This document shows positions 47,901 through 59,688 of a stretch of DNA of 64,000 bases, piece after piece. How positions within the stretch are numbered: position 1 is the stretch's first letter; each line of letters starts with the position of its first letter. The stretch is from Staphylotrichum longicolle. Its lineage: Eukaryota > Ascomycota > Sordariomycetes > Sordariales > Chaetomiaceae. Both the position numbers and the translations under genes were made by a program. The stretch is taken from the NCBI GenBank assembly GCA_019096155.1, contig JAHCVI010000001.1, positions 5,022,001 to 5,086,000 of the forward strand. Reading direction: 5' to 3'. Below the pieces are notes generated by a model. It was not told the origin of the DNA. It made no database searches and saw nothing but the letters and a program-made list of their open reading frames with translations.

Positions 47901-48877
47901 GGGGCTTCTTCCCGTGACAATCCTCCAAGCGGGAGCTTGCAAATGTCCGAAATCCAGACAAAACCCTGATGCCCATTCTTGTGGTTTCTGCAAGGCGCAT
48001 ACTAGCTCGTACATGCCACCTGCCGACAACGGTCGGACCCATCTCCGGCCGAGCAAGCAGTTCGTCTCCGGAGGGAGTCTCACCCGCGAGGGATCAAGGA
48101 TTGGTGCACACTCGGTGATGCAGGCGTCCAGAGGAGCCCGGGCATCTCAGGGTGTATCCCGAGTCCAGAGATATCCGGGCTTCACTGCGCATGCAACGGA
48201 AGAGTGGCGGAGGAGAAGTATCAGCGTCGTGGGAGGAGTTTGGGGTTGACGGTAGTCCTTGCTGCTCCTGCTGCGTGGTCCAGATTAGTCGAGGTGTCCT
48301 CGTAGGGCGGCCCATTGATTTACGCCCCCTTACCCCCCCAGCCTCTCCCTTAAATACGGTTGGCCCCTGGCTTCCCGCTCAATCCGCTTTCCTTTTCTCC
48401 TCCGCAACGCTTGAACGCGCATCTTTTGCTCCCCACCCCCTGGTCTCCCAGACCTCTGCGATTGTGGGTATTGTTCCTGCGACCATTTGCAGACTCCGCA
48501 CGCCGCCGTCGCCATTCTGACGCGTGTCTTGCAATTGACCCGCCTTCTTCCTATTGTTGTTAAACTTTCTGGACTTTATTTTTTTTACACACGCCGCAGG
48601 GCCACTAATACCCCCCTGACCTTCTTTTGACCTCGTGTGATCCCTCCTCAGCGTCTCACCCGTCAGAACCCCTTTCTGTTTTCGCTTGCATCCAACCCAA
48701 CGAATACCCGCGCCGCGTCTGCCCGGGCCGTCTGCTCCGCTCACAGTCCAGGCCGTTCGCCGAGCGCAGCTGACTCGCCCGTCCACGCGTTTGCATTCCT
48801 GCATCCCGCTGGCCATCTTGCACAACCTCACACCCAAATTCTCTCGCGCACTCAAACCAACCGCGCCGGCTGCGACA
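44905..48877. other. 4-kb divergent intergenic region between LSM7 and ASH1
   Basis: No supported gene. Open frames up to about 170 codons overlap on both strands without motifs. A CAT/CCT trinucleotide-like tract lies at 47081-47162. 48330-48877 is strongly C/T-rich and is the likely promoter and 5' leader of ASH1. No mobile element or RNA gene recognised. Confidence 0.5.
47081..47162. repeat. Imperfect (ATC)n-type microsatellite
   Basis: A run of CGTCATCGTCATCGTC, CCTCATCCTCATCCTC and CACCATCACCATCACC segments, an imperfect triplet/hexamer repeat. On the minus strand it creates a spurious D/E/G-rich open frame (47031-47381). Confidence 0.85.
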
Positions 48878-51828
48878 ATGGCGGCCACAGAGGCAGCACC
48901 AACAATGGCTGAGCTGGACTCGCTGCTGTGCACGTCAAGCTTCTCAAGTAGCACCCCTACAGACATGTCCTTGTCGAACTCGGCGTCGTTGAGTTCGACC
49001 CCTCCCACCACCGTCTCGCCCGACAGCATGTCTCTTGCCTCCGAGCTGGACCTCCCCAAACCCGAGAGCATCACCGCGTCCAGCATCGAGGCGGTAGTCG
49101 CTCTGCCGGGAGCACAAGAAACCGAACCCCAACAACCCGAACCCCAACAATCCGAGTCCGGCCAACAATCACCCCTAGGCGCCGACGCTATTGTCGTGGC
49201 AGAGCCGCTTCCCCTCGCCGAGACTCCTTCGACCGCCCGCCCGCGACGAGCCAGATCGAGTCTCCCAGTGTACAACATCGCCAGGCTTGCGGGTACAGAT
49301 GTACATGGCAGGCGAAGGTCCAAGGGGGATACAGTGCTAGAGAAGCGGCGTCGCACCATATCTGATGGGAAGTTGGTGAAGGGGACCGACTCGGAACTAG
49401 ACGTCTCAATTGATGCGCTGCCGAACGCAAGCCAAGCAGTTCACGAGGAAGTGGACGCGTCCAAGGCCAATCGCTCGGTTTCAATCCTCCACACGCCGAG
49501 GAATGCGCGAATCTCCAAGAAATCCCTTGCAAGCCCGGCGTCGGCCCATTTGACGCGTCGCGCGACGCGTCTTTCCGGCGCCTCTACCGAAAATCTCACC
49601 ACCAAGCTCTCGGCCCTCAGCAAGCGGAGCAAGAAGGCCGTCGAGAAGGGCCTCAAGGGACTGTCGCGCGAACTTAGGCGGCTGCAAGACACGAACGAAT
49701 TCGCCCATATCGACACGCGGCCGGTTCGGTACACGGTTTGGAGCAATGGAAAATACATCGACGTCGACCCGAGCCAGCCGACCCCAGCCCCGGAGCCTCC
49801 ACGGAAGAAGGTCAAGGTGGACGAGACTACCAAAACCGTCGAGGCGAAACCCGCGGTAGAGAAGCAGGAATCCACTGCGCCAGCAGCGAAGAAGCCCCAC
49901 GGCAAGAAGAAATGGCTGGAGAAGGGACTCTACGCAGGCCAGGAGGCACCCCTCGACATCTTCAAGGGCCTCACATCGCAGGAGAAGAAGAAGCTCGCCT
50001 CGATACCAGAACTCATGCCGAGCGGCAAGCCCAACAAAACGCTTCCGCAGCCCATGTACAATGGTCTGCGAGTCCTCATCAACGGACGCGACTTCAAGCT
50101 GCCTTTTGATGTCTGCAACCCCCTCCCGCCAGGGCAGCCCAAGCCCACCGCATATCGTACCATGACAAGGAGTAAGCGCTCGATGCGCCACCCGGTGACA
50201 GGACCATGGACTAACTAATCTCCCAGACCGGTTTGTTGGAAACGCGGCGGCGTACTGGAAGAAGACGCCCCATTTTGAGGACTTTGCGTCCAAGTGTGTT
50301 TGCCGCCCCGAGGATGGCTGTGGTGAGGACTGTCAGAATCGCATCATGCTGTATGAGTGCGATGAGACAAACTGTAACCTCGGCAAGACCTACTGCACAA
50401 ACCGCGCTTTCCAGGATCTCCAAGCGCGGACCAAGAAAGGCGGCCGGTACCGCGTGGGCGTCGAAGTCGTCAAGACGAGCGACCGCGGGTATGGCGTCCG
50501 CAGCAACCGCTGCTTTGAGCCGAACCAGATCATCATGGAGTACACGGGGGAGATCATCACTGACGAAGAATGCGAGCGCCGCATGAACGAAGAGTACAAG
50601 GACAACGAGGTACGTTTATCTTGCTCAAGAGACCGCCTCATCGTCAGACCGCTGACCTGCGCAGTGCTACTACCTTATGTCCTTCGACCAGAACATGATT
50701 ATCGACGCAACCACCGGTAGCATCGCGCGGTTCGTCAATCACTCGTGCTCGCCTAACTGCCGGATGATCAAGTGGATCGTATCCGGTCAACCGCGCATGG
50801 CGCTGTTCGCCGGGGATCGCCCCATTATGACGGGCGAGGAGCTAACGTACGACTACAACTTTGATCCCTTCTCGGCTAAGAACGTACAGAAGTGTTTGTG
50901 TGGTAGTCCGAACTGCAGAGGCGTCCTCGGTCCCAAACCCAAGGAGGTGAAGCCGCCCAAAATTCCCAAGGAGGACGACAAGAAGAAGAAAAAGAAGAAA
51001 GGACCAAAATCTGCGGTCAAGGCCTCGGTTCAAGCCAAGGTCAAGGGTTCCGCCGCCAAAGCAGCAGCGAAGGTTTCCGTCAAGACATCGACGAAAACAG
51101 CAACCAAGCGAAAGCTGAAAGATGCCTTTGAATTCGATGGCAATGATGACGATGACGCAAAGACGGTGAAGAAGCGCAAGATCAAGGCGGCAACTGGCCC
51201 CAAGCGCACGCTGTCCTCGGCAAGCCTTAAGGTGGCAAAGGGCGCAGCAAAGGGTGCAGCCAAGGGCGTCACGACAATCAAGCGGAGTGTTGCGAGCGTG
51301 TCAGTGGCCGCCAAGAAGAAGAAGACGGCACTCGCAGCCTCTTCCAAGGTGACCAAAGCCAAGGCGACGATCAAGAAGACGACGGCCACAGTTCGCAAAA
51401 CCGCTGTGGCCAAGAAGCCCCTGGGCAGCGGCAAGAAAACAACTGCGACGGCCAAGGCAACGGTCACCTCCAAGAAGTTGACCCAAACCAAGATCGTCTT
51501 CCCGTCCCGCAGCCCGAGCCTGACCATCGTCGCCGCAGGCGTCACCACCACCACCACCACCACAACCGCAGCCTCCTCCGCACAGGTCTCAACCCCGGTT
51601 TCGTCAGCTAAGAGCCTGCCGAAACTGACCCTCTCGGGCGGCGGCAAGACGTCGTCGCGGAAAGTGACGCCCTCGCGCAAGGTGCTCGAGAGCGGGGGCC
51701 TGATCCCCGGCAGCCCCGTGTCGGCGAAGCAGAAGTCGGCCAAGGTCAAGGCTAACACCGGGCCGGAGGGCACGCCGGAGGGGGCGAAGCGCACGCCCAA
51801 GATCAAGCTGGTCAGCGGTGCCAAGTAG
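48878..51828 (+). CDS. ash1: ASH1-type SET-domain histone H3K36 methyltransferase
   Basis: Exons 48878-50171, 50227-50609 and 50665-51828 encode 946 residues in a clean frame. The N-terminal 430 residues are mostly disordered, with basic patches. The AWS domain (about 455-490) contains CVCRPEDGCGEDCQNRIM and LYECDETNCNLGKTYC. The SET domain runs from RYRVGVEVVKTSDRGYGV through EYTGEIITDEECERR, ARFVNHSCSPNC (NHSC at 584-587) and GEELTYDYNFDPF. The post-SET motif is CLCGSPNCRGVLG. The C-terminal tail of about 280 residues is very rich in K, A, T and S. AWS-SET-post-SET order without the SRI/WW modules of SET2 points to ASH1, which in fungi deposits H3K36me2 in silent chromatin. The start at MAATEAAPTMAEL is chosen over upstream in-frame codons because that leader is C/T-rich. 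Confidence 0.92.
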
Positions 51829-54708
51829 GCGGCCGGCTTACCCTGCCTAGCCCGGGTCTAGGGGTATCTGCGTCGGTGGGGCTGTGGTGATGGTGACGGT
51901 GATAATGATGGTGATGGTGATGATGGAGAAGTCGTCGTTGGTGTGGGTTAGGGCGGGGGCACGGGGGGGAGAGGTGTGTGTACGAAACGGGTAGGGAGGC
52001 GGGACAGAGGCGCAACATGGGATGGGGTGAATGGCATGGGAGATGGGATGGGGGATGGAGTTTGATGGTGGGTTTTCCCAGGCGTTTCAAGCTTTGCGGT
52101 TGCAACTGTTACATGGCAACGACAAGGGGGTGGGGAGTGCTGAAAGGGATGATGGTCTTTGCTAGAAGGCTTGCTATGAGGAAGATTTATTTATTTATTC
52201 CGGCTATTTGGAAGGCGGAGAGCGGAGGGAGACACAGCGAGGAGGGGGAGATCGGGGGGGTGCCAGGTGTGCCATACATAGCTTCTACACTGGACGTTGC
52301 TGTCATTTGGGCCAGCGGAGCTCGACCTGCCCGTGTTCGGACGCGGCGTCTCCCTGGTGGAGTTCAACATCATATCAGTCAGGCAAAGAGGAATGAATGT
52401 CGTATTCTTTTTCTAGGCTTCGAGAATTTCTTGTCATCGTGTCGGTAGGCTGCAGCGTATGGAATTGTGAGATCCAGAGAGAGAGGCTGTCGCGCCGCGG
52501 GCGAGCACCCGAAGGATTCGACTAGCGCACAACGTCGCTTAAACCGCCGTGGGGTGTCACGACATCATCATTTGTGAGCAGGATTGTAAGAAAAAAAAAT
52601 CAAGGGGGTTGGTTGGTGGTTGACATGGTGAATAGAGCAGACAGGAGCGGGCTGTGGGTGGGGCAGGATAGGCGTCCCTTCGGTGTACAAGATTGAAAAA
52701 GGGTCAACACTGCGGAGGCTCACCGACAAGGTGCAGCCGACCCTCCCCTTGCTCTTGCTCTCTTGCTCTTGCTCCCACTCGGGACATTTTCAACGTGGCA
52801 TCCCTCCGTAGTAACCGCGATAGGCAAAGATCGATTCGCACACCGAAAGCCGTACCTCGCAGTCTCGTTCCTCCACGGGTTGGGGCCTATGCCACTGCAT
52901 CATCCTGTGTCGTTTGAGTTGGCAATCAAGGTGAGCGGGGCCCGTTGTCCGGGGCTGTGCCTGGTGTTCGGATCCGGGCGGGATCCGGTGGGGCGGTATT
53001 TTTATCCTGTAACATACGGTATTATCGGGGCACAAGTCCGGCAACAGTTCTGGGCCACGATCTCTGGGACGAGACCAGCTTTCATCGTGAAACTCAGCCC
53101 TTCGTTGAGACGCTGAACTGTTCGAACAGTTGAGTTTGGAAGTGAAAAAAAAAAGAAGCGGGCTCCATTCAGCCAAACCCTTCGTCGTAAATGGCAAAGG
53201 TCGGGAGCGGCTGCCTGAGCTGAGACCTCAGCTTTTGCGACTTACAACCAAACGAGTTAGGCACGAGGCTGCCCGGAACATTGCGGTGACCAGATCAAGC
53301 CGCGGCCAAGCGCTCCGCCAGCCAGCTCTCTGAGGCAAAAGAAGAAGGGGAAACACCTGATTGCATCAGCCACGAGTGCTGCTGGCTAGCTCGCCTGTTG
53401 GCGTGTTATCGTTCGCCGCTTTTGCTCGTACAGGGCAGCCTTTTTGTTGAAGCCACAGCCATCGAGGACCCCGAGACGTCAGGAGCAAATCGAAGGTCGA
53501 GACTCGAAGCGGTGAGGACCTCGAAATTTGCCTAACATCTTCACCTTGCTGTGAGCCCAACATTCATGATTGGAAATCATTTCAGGGCAGTCTGGTGCTT
53601 TCTGTTGAGACCTTCAGTGCGCGACCCATATCGTGGCAGAGCTGCTTGAGGGTTCTTGTTTTGTTTCCAACACAAACAAACTCAACAGCTGCGAATACCC
53701 CGCCAAGCAGGATTGGTGCCACCCACCCACACCAATCTGCAGCCCAATCCGATGTGACCAAATGCGAGATAGATGCATGCAACCTCCCTAATGCAACAAA
53801 TCTTTCCCACCCAGTTCGCAAAAATACAATCCCATTACGGCCGAGTCAACCGGCCCCCTTCCCCTTCCCCTGAACGATCCGGGACCACATGGTGTGTGCT
53901 TGCCACGCGGAATTATAATTCTCTAAGCCCTGTGGAATGCATGCATATGCCGTCAAAGTCAAGACCAACCACGGAAGGTTGGTTGTGGCAGGCACGGCAG
54001 CAACATGGCGCGTTGTGATGGAAATTGCACGACCGGCTTGTCACTTGATGATTTCGCCTACATCTCAGGAGTTGGCATCTTCATATCAGTATAAAGAAAA
54101 GAAGGTAATGAGATTCGTAACATCTATGAAAGCTCTATCCAAAAGAAACAAAAACGATTGTCTAAACGAGCCACCGTGTCCCCCTGTCGCTATGATGTGT
54201 GAGCTCGCGCTCGCGCCTGTGTCTGGGAAATCTAGTCTAGTGTGTGTTCTGTGCTCCGTGCTCCATGCTCCCCGTAAAAGAAAGTGCAACACCCCTCCCT
54301 ACTCCTCTTCTAAATCGCAGCGCCGGGAAAGAGAAAGGAAATAAAACGACACCAAATCAACCGCTCAACCCGCTTCTAGATAGCAGCGCCGGCAAAAGGA
54401 AACAAGAAACGAAACGAAGCGACGCGCTCTTCCCCCTCTAGAAAGCAGCGCCAAAAAATGAGAGTGAAAAACGAAGCCAAAACACCCGCAAACCCACACC
54501 TCTCTCCCCTCCCTCCCTCCCTCCTTCCCCGCCTCTCTCCTCTCACCCCAGCCCAACCAAACCCCTCTCCAACTCTAACTCAAGTTCGTCGTGAAGAGAC
54601 GTCCCAAGAGATAGAGAGATGAAACCAAGCCGAGAAGTAGGACTGCGTCCAGCCGCTCTCCACCTTTGGACCAGTGGAATCTGGCCATGGAGCGGCCGAG
54701 GCGACTCC
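51829..54708. other. 2.9-kb convergent region downstream of ASH1
   Basis: No supported gene. 51885-51930 is an imperfect GAT/GGT repeat in the ASH1 3' flank. 54280-54540 is A/C-rich with loose repeats of a CGCTTCTAGATAGCAGCGCC-like phrase near 54300, 54370 and 54440, probably in the 3' UTR of the small CxxC gene. Open frames lack motifs. Confidence 0.5.
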
Positions 54709-54926
54709 CTAGCGGCGAGAAGAATAGGACCTCTTGACCACATCGCAGTAGACGCACCGCAGGTGGGTGCAGTTGGGGCAATAGACATCAATCTTGCAGT
54801 TGAGCGGTCCGAAATTGCAGTCATGCTGGTTCGGGGTTAGATATGTCCATAGACTCTGAGTGATGAAAGAATGGGTCTTCTTACGCAGTACCAGTTGACC
54901 ACCGCAGAGGGCTTGCCACTCGACAT
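54709..54926 (-). CDS. Small CxxC zinc-ribbon-like protein, 52 residues
   Basis: Exons 54926-54885 and 54825-54709. The intron (GTAAGAAGA to ACCCCCGAACCAG, with a CTAAC branch) lies exactly after Cys14, so each exon alone looks meaningless. The product has three CxxC pairs: C14-x2-C17, C30-x2-C33 and C38-x2-C41, plus C24 and H35. The pattern W-Y-C-x2-C-x2-G-P, then YCPNCTHLRCVYC, is a compact zinc-binding arrangement. No signal peptide is present, so it is probably cytosolic or nuclear. I recall many small filamentous-fungal proteins with a W-C-x2-C-GP-...-C-x2-C-x-H-x2-C-x2-C layout and no assigned function. No function is proposed. Confidence 0.7.
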
Positions 54927-57900
54927 GATGATGGATGCAGAAGTTGAAGTTGCTAGAAACAGATAGACTTTGAAGGTGGACTGTGCTGTCTGGGTAATGA
55001 GACTGGTGATGATGAGAATATCGAGATGTCAAAAGGGATAACAGCTGGATTTATATGGTCCCAGACGGGTCTTGGACTTCCAAGCACAACACCAAAAGAG
55101 ATACCACGCTCTGTCGTCGCCTCATTCCGCAGCAGAGGGCAACCATCCGGCGGGGCAGATTGCCTGGCCTTGCCGGCCCTTGGCTCGTCAGGGCGCTGCA
55201 GACTCCGCCTAGTGCCCATCTGAAAAGGGGTAGAGCAGGCAAACAAAAAAAAAGGTGAAGCGTGCGAAGGAGAAGTAAGGCACACTGAAGAGGCGTGGAG
55301 CTGGCCGGTGAGCGGGGTCACGGGATTCAGCGAGAGGACAGAGCACTCGCTCATTCCAAGTGTTTTGAACGATGGCTTCATCATCGGAAGTGAATCGGAG
55401 CAATCCTCAGCCAGTCGATACCGGTCAAGCCGCGGTGTGGGCAAACGTAGCCCCTGACGGAAGAGTGTACAGCCGTTGAGGCCTTCGATGGGGAAGGTTC
55501 GGTCGCTGCTTGTCCGGATCCGGGCGCAGCGAACTAAGAGGCACCGCGCAGCTTGCGGAGCGACAAGGAATGGCCCGAGCGACATGGGATATGACTCGAA
55601 ACTCTCGAATTTGAATCCGGGCTCGTGTGGTGCCCGACCGGGCCCAGCATCCGTCTCGGCGGGCACTGGGGCACCAGTTGTTGAACTCGCTGGCAGCAGA
55701 GTCGGATAGGTCTTGCGGATGCCATTGTCCTTAGAGGACGACCCGCGCTGGGTAAAAGGTAAATAGTCATGTTAGCGCTGTCAAATATGAGACGCGACAA
55801 CAAAACGCGGCCAGGGAAGTCAGGACTCAAGAGACTCGGCTCTCGGGGGTAGACCGAGTGTGACGTTTGTTAGGTTGGATGCGGCTCTCTGGACGCGGGG
55901 CTCCGAAGCCAGCACCCGGCGCAGTGGTTAGTTGACCCCTCTGGGTCATGCATGTAAGTTATGCAGTTACCCAAAAAGACAAGGGGGTAAATGCAGTAAA
56001 AAGGTTCCGTGACCGGTGGTGGAACAAGTGACCCCACCTTTAATGGAGCTTGCGCAGCCCTGTTTCTGGTCGTTGTTTCCAACTCCACCAACAGCCTAGT
56101 GCCCGAAACTGAAACCAAATCATCCATCCTTCACCGAGAACCCCTTTCAACCTTGACCGTCGGGCTGCATGCGAGGCACAAACCATGGTGGCTGAGCGGT
56201 AAGACGCCGCTCTGGACTAACAACCTCGCGTGTTTTGTTGCAGCAACCTGAGCTTTCGTGTCGGGCATGGGCTCCGCAGCACCCGCAGCACCCGCAGCAC
56301 CCCGCAGCCTTGGTCGGTTTCAACAACCGCCAGAATGCTGCCTGGAAACGTGCGACAGCCTTGTGAAGCTCTGAGTCAATCCCGCCCACGCTCCGGCATT
56401 GCCCCCGGCTACGAGGTAGCACTCGGTTTCGTTTCATGCTGCTGGCGGTCAAGAAAGCGTCCGATTTCGTCATTCATTTGCTCGGTGTCCCTCCAACCTC
56501 AGTTGCAACGGTCGAGCGAGCGAGGGCGGGGTCGGCCAACCTTCCGATTATCCTCGATTTGCCCGAGTCCATGGAGCGATAGATGGCGATTGAGACACCT
56601 CGGTGACCGTTTCCAGCAGTCGAGCGGCCGTGGGAGCGGCAATGACCAGGAAAACACTCCGGCAAGAGGAGGATGAGCAATGTGGTGCCACAGCTGGAGG
56701 CATTGCTTGGCGGCGTCAGAGTGCTGGTTGCGTCAGTTGAAGTTCTGGCGGAAGACAAGACTGAACCGCTCAAAGCGCAAGAGCTGTTTGAGTTGAGCAA
56801 GCTAGGTGGAAGTTGTGGACACCAGCCTTTGGCCTCTGTCGGCAAGACACCTCGGGATCAACCAAAAGACTGGCGCGAAGCCTCTAAACCAGCAGTCGCC
56901 CCCGCCGTGACCACAGCTGCAATGTGCGATGGGTTGTGCAGCATGAGCGCTGCTCTCGATGCCCTCGTTGCTGTCGCGGTTCATCCTTTGGTCTCTCCGT
57001 TCGTGCGGTTGACAACCTTGCCTGTCTAAGCTGATGGTGGGTGAGAGCTGCTGTGAGGAAACCGCCTTGTCATTTTTCACAGCTGGGCCGCCTCTTATAC
57101 AATCTTTCTCCAGAATGAGGCTCTGCAACCGAGCGAAGCCACGAGGTATGGCAGGCCAACAACATATATCACCAGGCTCTATGCTTGGCTGCGGGCGTGT
57201 GCCCGTGGGCAGCTCATCAGCCCATGTGCCATGCTGCCGTAGAACTAACCTGCACAAAAACTTTGACAGGTCCTGGCTGGCTCCGGCTCAGAAGAGGTGT
57301 TAAACCTGAGACTGGCATCATTTCATCATGTGACGGTGGCGAGAGGCGTCACATCATCTGGTAAGTCGGCCTGGGTAGTCAATAATTACCTAGCTTTGAG
57401 TTCACAGCCTTGGATCTGACATCGGCCATTCGTCGTACACGTACCATGCTAGAAGCAGCAGCGCAAGTTAATATTTGAGATGATCGAGGACGATATACAC
57501 GAGATGCGAGTTACTTCTCGACACTGCCTCTTGGTGATCAGTGAACAGGACTCGATCTAATCGTGGTGAAAGTGGCGGGCATACCCAGTTCTCTGTGACA
57601 TGGCTCCTCCACTTTTATCACTACGCTCAAGCGACTGAAGCAAGGTGGACAGTACCGTCCGATGTCTCGGGCTGTTTCACTATTCCCACATCGAGTTCGC
57701 CTCGACGTCACTGGGTGACGGTTTGAAGCAGTCATGGCGAGCTTAAGCCTAAAGCTGGGTGACGCGGCTATCAGCTGGATCTGTTTTCGAAAATTCCAGC
57801 CTCCAACTAAAATTGGGCCATGGCAGGCATGGAAGCCATTAATTCGGAGCCTTGGAATGGCTCAGAAAGAGCTTAAAGGGGGGTTTTACGGTCAGTCCTG

Positions 57901-58322
57901 GAGGAAGCCGTGCTTTCTGCACAAGGGAGGTCGAACCAAGGAGGTCGAAATTCCGGAAATGGCAATGTGTGGGGTGAGAGCGGACGGATTGCCCCTGTTT
58001 GTGCTGCGCATCCCCGTCCTATCTCCACCAACCGTCATCTCGGCAACGACCACCCAACCATGAATTTGCCCCGAACTTCACTTCAAAGTGCACCACCACC
58101 CAGAACGCTTCCGCCCATCGCCGGTAGCCGGTCCGGCCATGCTAGAACCAGATGCGCTGCATGCCCATGCCGCCGGCTCCTTTGATTAGCGTGCCCGACG
58201 ACTTGCTGTGAAAGCTGCCGCCCCCTCTCTTGTTATTCGTTCCTCGCTTGCTTCCTTTCTTTTCCCACTCCAAGACGACGACACGGCTTGGCGCCCTCTG
58301 CGCCAGGCCAGGTGACGACGCG
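54927..58322. other. 3.4-kb divergent region upstream of the palmitoyltransferase gene
   Basis: Mostly without support. The minus frame 54953-55666 (237 codons) is open but has no motif. A possible small spliced frame lies at 56185-56676 (separate entry). A nonamer repeat CGCAGCACC (three copies) lies near 56275-56301. 58200-58322 is C/T-rich, a likely 5' leader. Confidence 0.5.
56185..56676 (+). CDS. Possible small spliced gene, unsupported by homology
   Basis: Exons 56185-56198 and 56244-56676 would encode 148 residues. The only evidence is local: a good start context (CAAACCATGG) followed 14 nt later by a textbook fungal mini-intron (GTAAGACG, branch GACTAACAAC, acceptor TTTTGTTGCAG, 45 nt), then an open frame in the matching phase. 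The product is R/S/P-rich (LRSTRSTRSTPQP) with no domain, which is also what chance GC-rich sequence gives. The start MVAERNLSFRVGHG is not recognised. Treat as a hypothesis. Confidence 0.25.
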
Positions 58323-59688
58323 ATGGTGGCCGCTCGTCGCGCCGAGACACGTTGGGGTTACGCGCATCATTCCGCTCATTCTCGCTGGCTGCGCTGGCTT
58401 TGCTACCTATGTTGCCGTCAAGCGCATCTGTGGTACGTCCCTCCCGCCGCCGTCCACGCGCCTAACGTCCCAAACGTCCGCTGATTGACTGTGGCAGTGG
58501 ATTTCTTTCTCTCCGATCAGCGGCAAACGGGCACCGCCATTGCCTTCCTCGTCCTGTACTTTGTCTTCCTTCTCTTGATGCTCGTGACATACTTTCGGCT
58601 GTTCCTCGTCATTCAAGCCAACCCTGGAGTGACGCCGCTGGGACCGAAAGCAACCGACCAGAAGCCCAAGGCGAAGCGACGCAGCCGAGGCGAACGAGAC
58701 CTCGAAGCCGCTTCCAGATACGAGGCACGACCAGACGACGACCCCGACAGCCCGGGCCTCGAGGAGTTTTACACTAAAGATGTGTTTGTATGCGAGACGG
58801 ACGGACGACCGCGTTGGTGTAGCACTTGTTGCAACTGGAAAATGGACAGGGCACACCACTGCAGCGAGATTGAAAGATGTGTGAAGAAAATGGACCACTA
58901 CTGTCCCTGGGTTGGTGGCATCGTGGCCGAAACTTGTGAGTTCTCGCTCCGGTTCGTCCATTTGGTTGTTGGATATATCTAACGGTTATTCTGCCGCAGC
59001 TTTCAAGTTCTTTGTTCAGTTTACATTCTACACGGCGCTATACTGCATCATTGTCATTGTTGCTGCCGTCATCTGCCTTCAATCGAAAGTCCGCAACGGA
59101 GACGGCATCGACGGCGTGGTCATCGGCGCTTTGGCGATTGCGACTCTGTTTGGTCTTTTTACTTTGACCATGACGCTCACCTCGATGCGCTACATTTTTC
59201 TCAACCTCACGACGGTGGACTACTTGAAGTCGAAGAACGTTGTGCATCAGCTCGCCATACGGGTCCCTCAAGGCACGCCGCCGGGGCAGAACTACAATGT
59301 TATCACCTATCCCCTCCCAAACTCGACGAATAACTCGGTCGTCTCGGGACAGACAAGCACGGGCGAGCTCTGTTCGCCCCGGGACCGGCTTGCAACACGG
59401 ACGTTTGCCATCGTTAAGACCGATATGGGCGAAAACCCGTGGGATCTGGGCTATTACAGGAACTGGAAGTCTGTCATGGGCAACAACCTCATCGACTGGC
59501 TGCTTCCTTTGAACGAATCACCGTGTGCCACACATGAAGAGCCCGAGAGCTTCTATGAGCTGGGCCCGTTGTACCACCAGTTGCGGGTCAGGTTTGGGCT
59601 CCCAGAGGTGCCGGCTGGGAACGGGCCGGACGAGATGACGGAGCAAGAACGGCGGAGCAAGCATGGGAAGAATGAGACACGGGACTAA
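58323..59688 (+). CDS. pfa3: DHHC palmitoyltransferase, PFA3-type
   Basis: Exons: exon 1 ending at 58432, then 58498-58935 and 59000-59688. Exon 1 gives the first TM segment (IIPLILAGCAGFATYVAVK). Exon 2 gives TM2 (AIAFLVLYFVFLLLMLVTYF) and the cysteine-rich domain RWCSTCCNWKMDRAHHC plus CVKKMDHYCPWVGG. Exon 3 gives TM3 and TM4, the TTxE-like region and a C-terminal tail containing NPWDLGYYRNWKSVMG. Pfa3 palmitoylates Vac8 at the vacuole in yeast. The active site reads DHYC rather than DHHC, as in Akr1 and, as I recall, filamentous Pfa3. The start is uncertain: the plausible MVAARRAETRWG at 58323 is one base out of frame with the TM1 codons, so either an indel lies near 58357 or translation begins elsewhere. 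The other exons are clean. Confidence 0.85.

Noticed and set aside
54953..55666. 237-codon minus-strand open frame upstream of the CxxC gene
   Set aside because: No domain, no family resemblance and no splice support; read as chance.
56187..56250. tRNA-like box A (TGGCTGAGCGG) in GGTGGCTGAGCGGTAAGACG
   Set aside because: No box B (GGTTCGANTCC) or closing acceptor stem follows; the segment reads better as the edge of a spliceosomal mini-intron.
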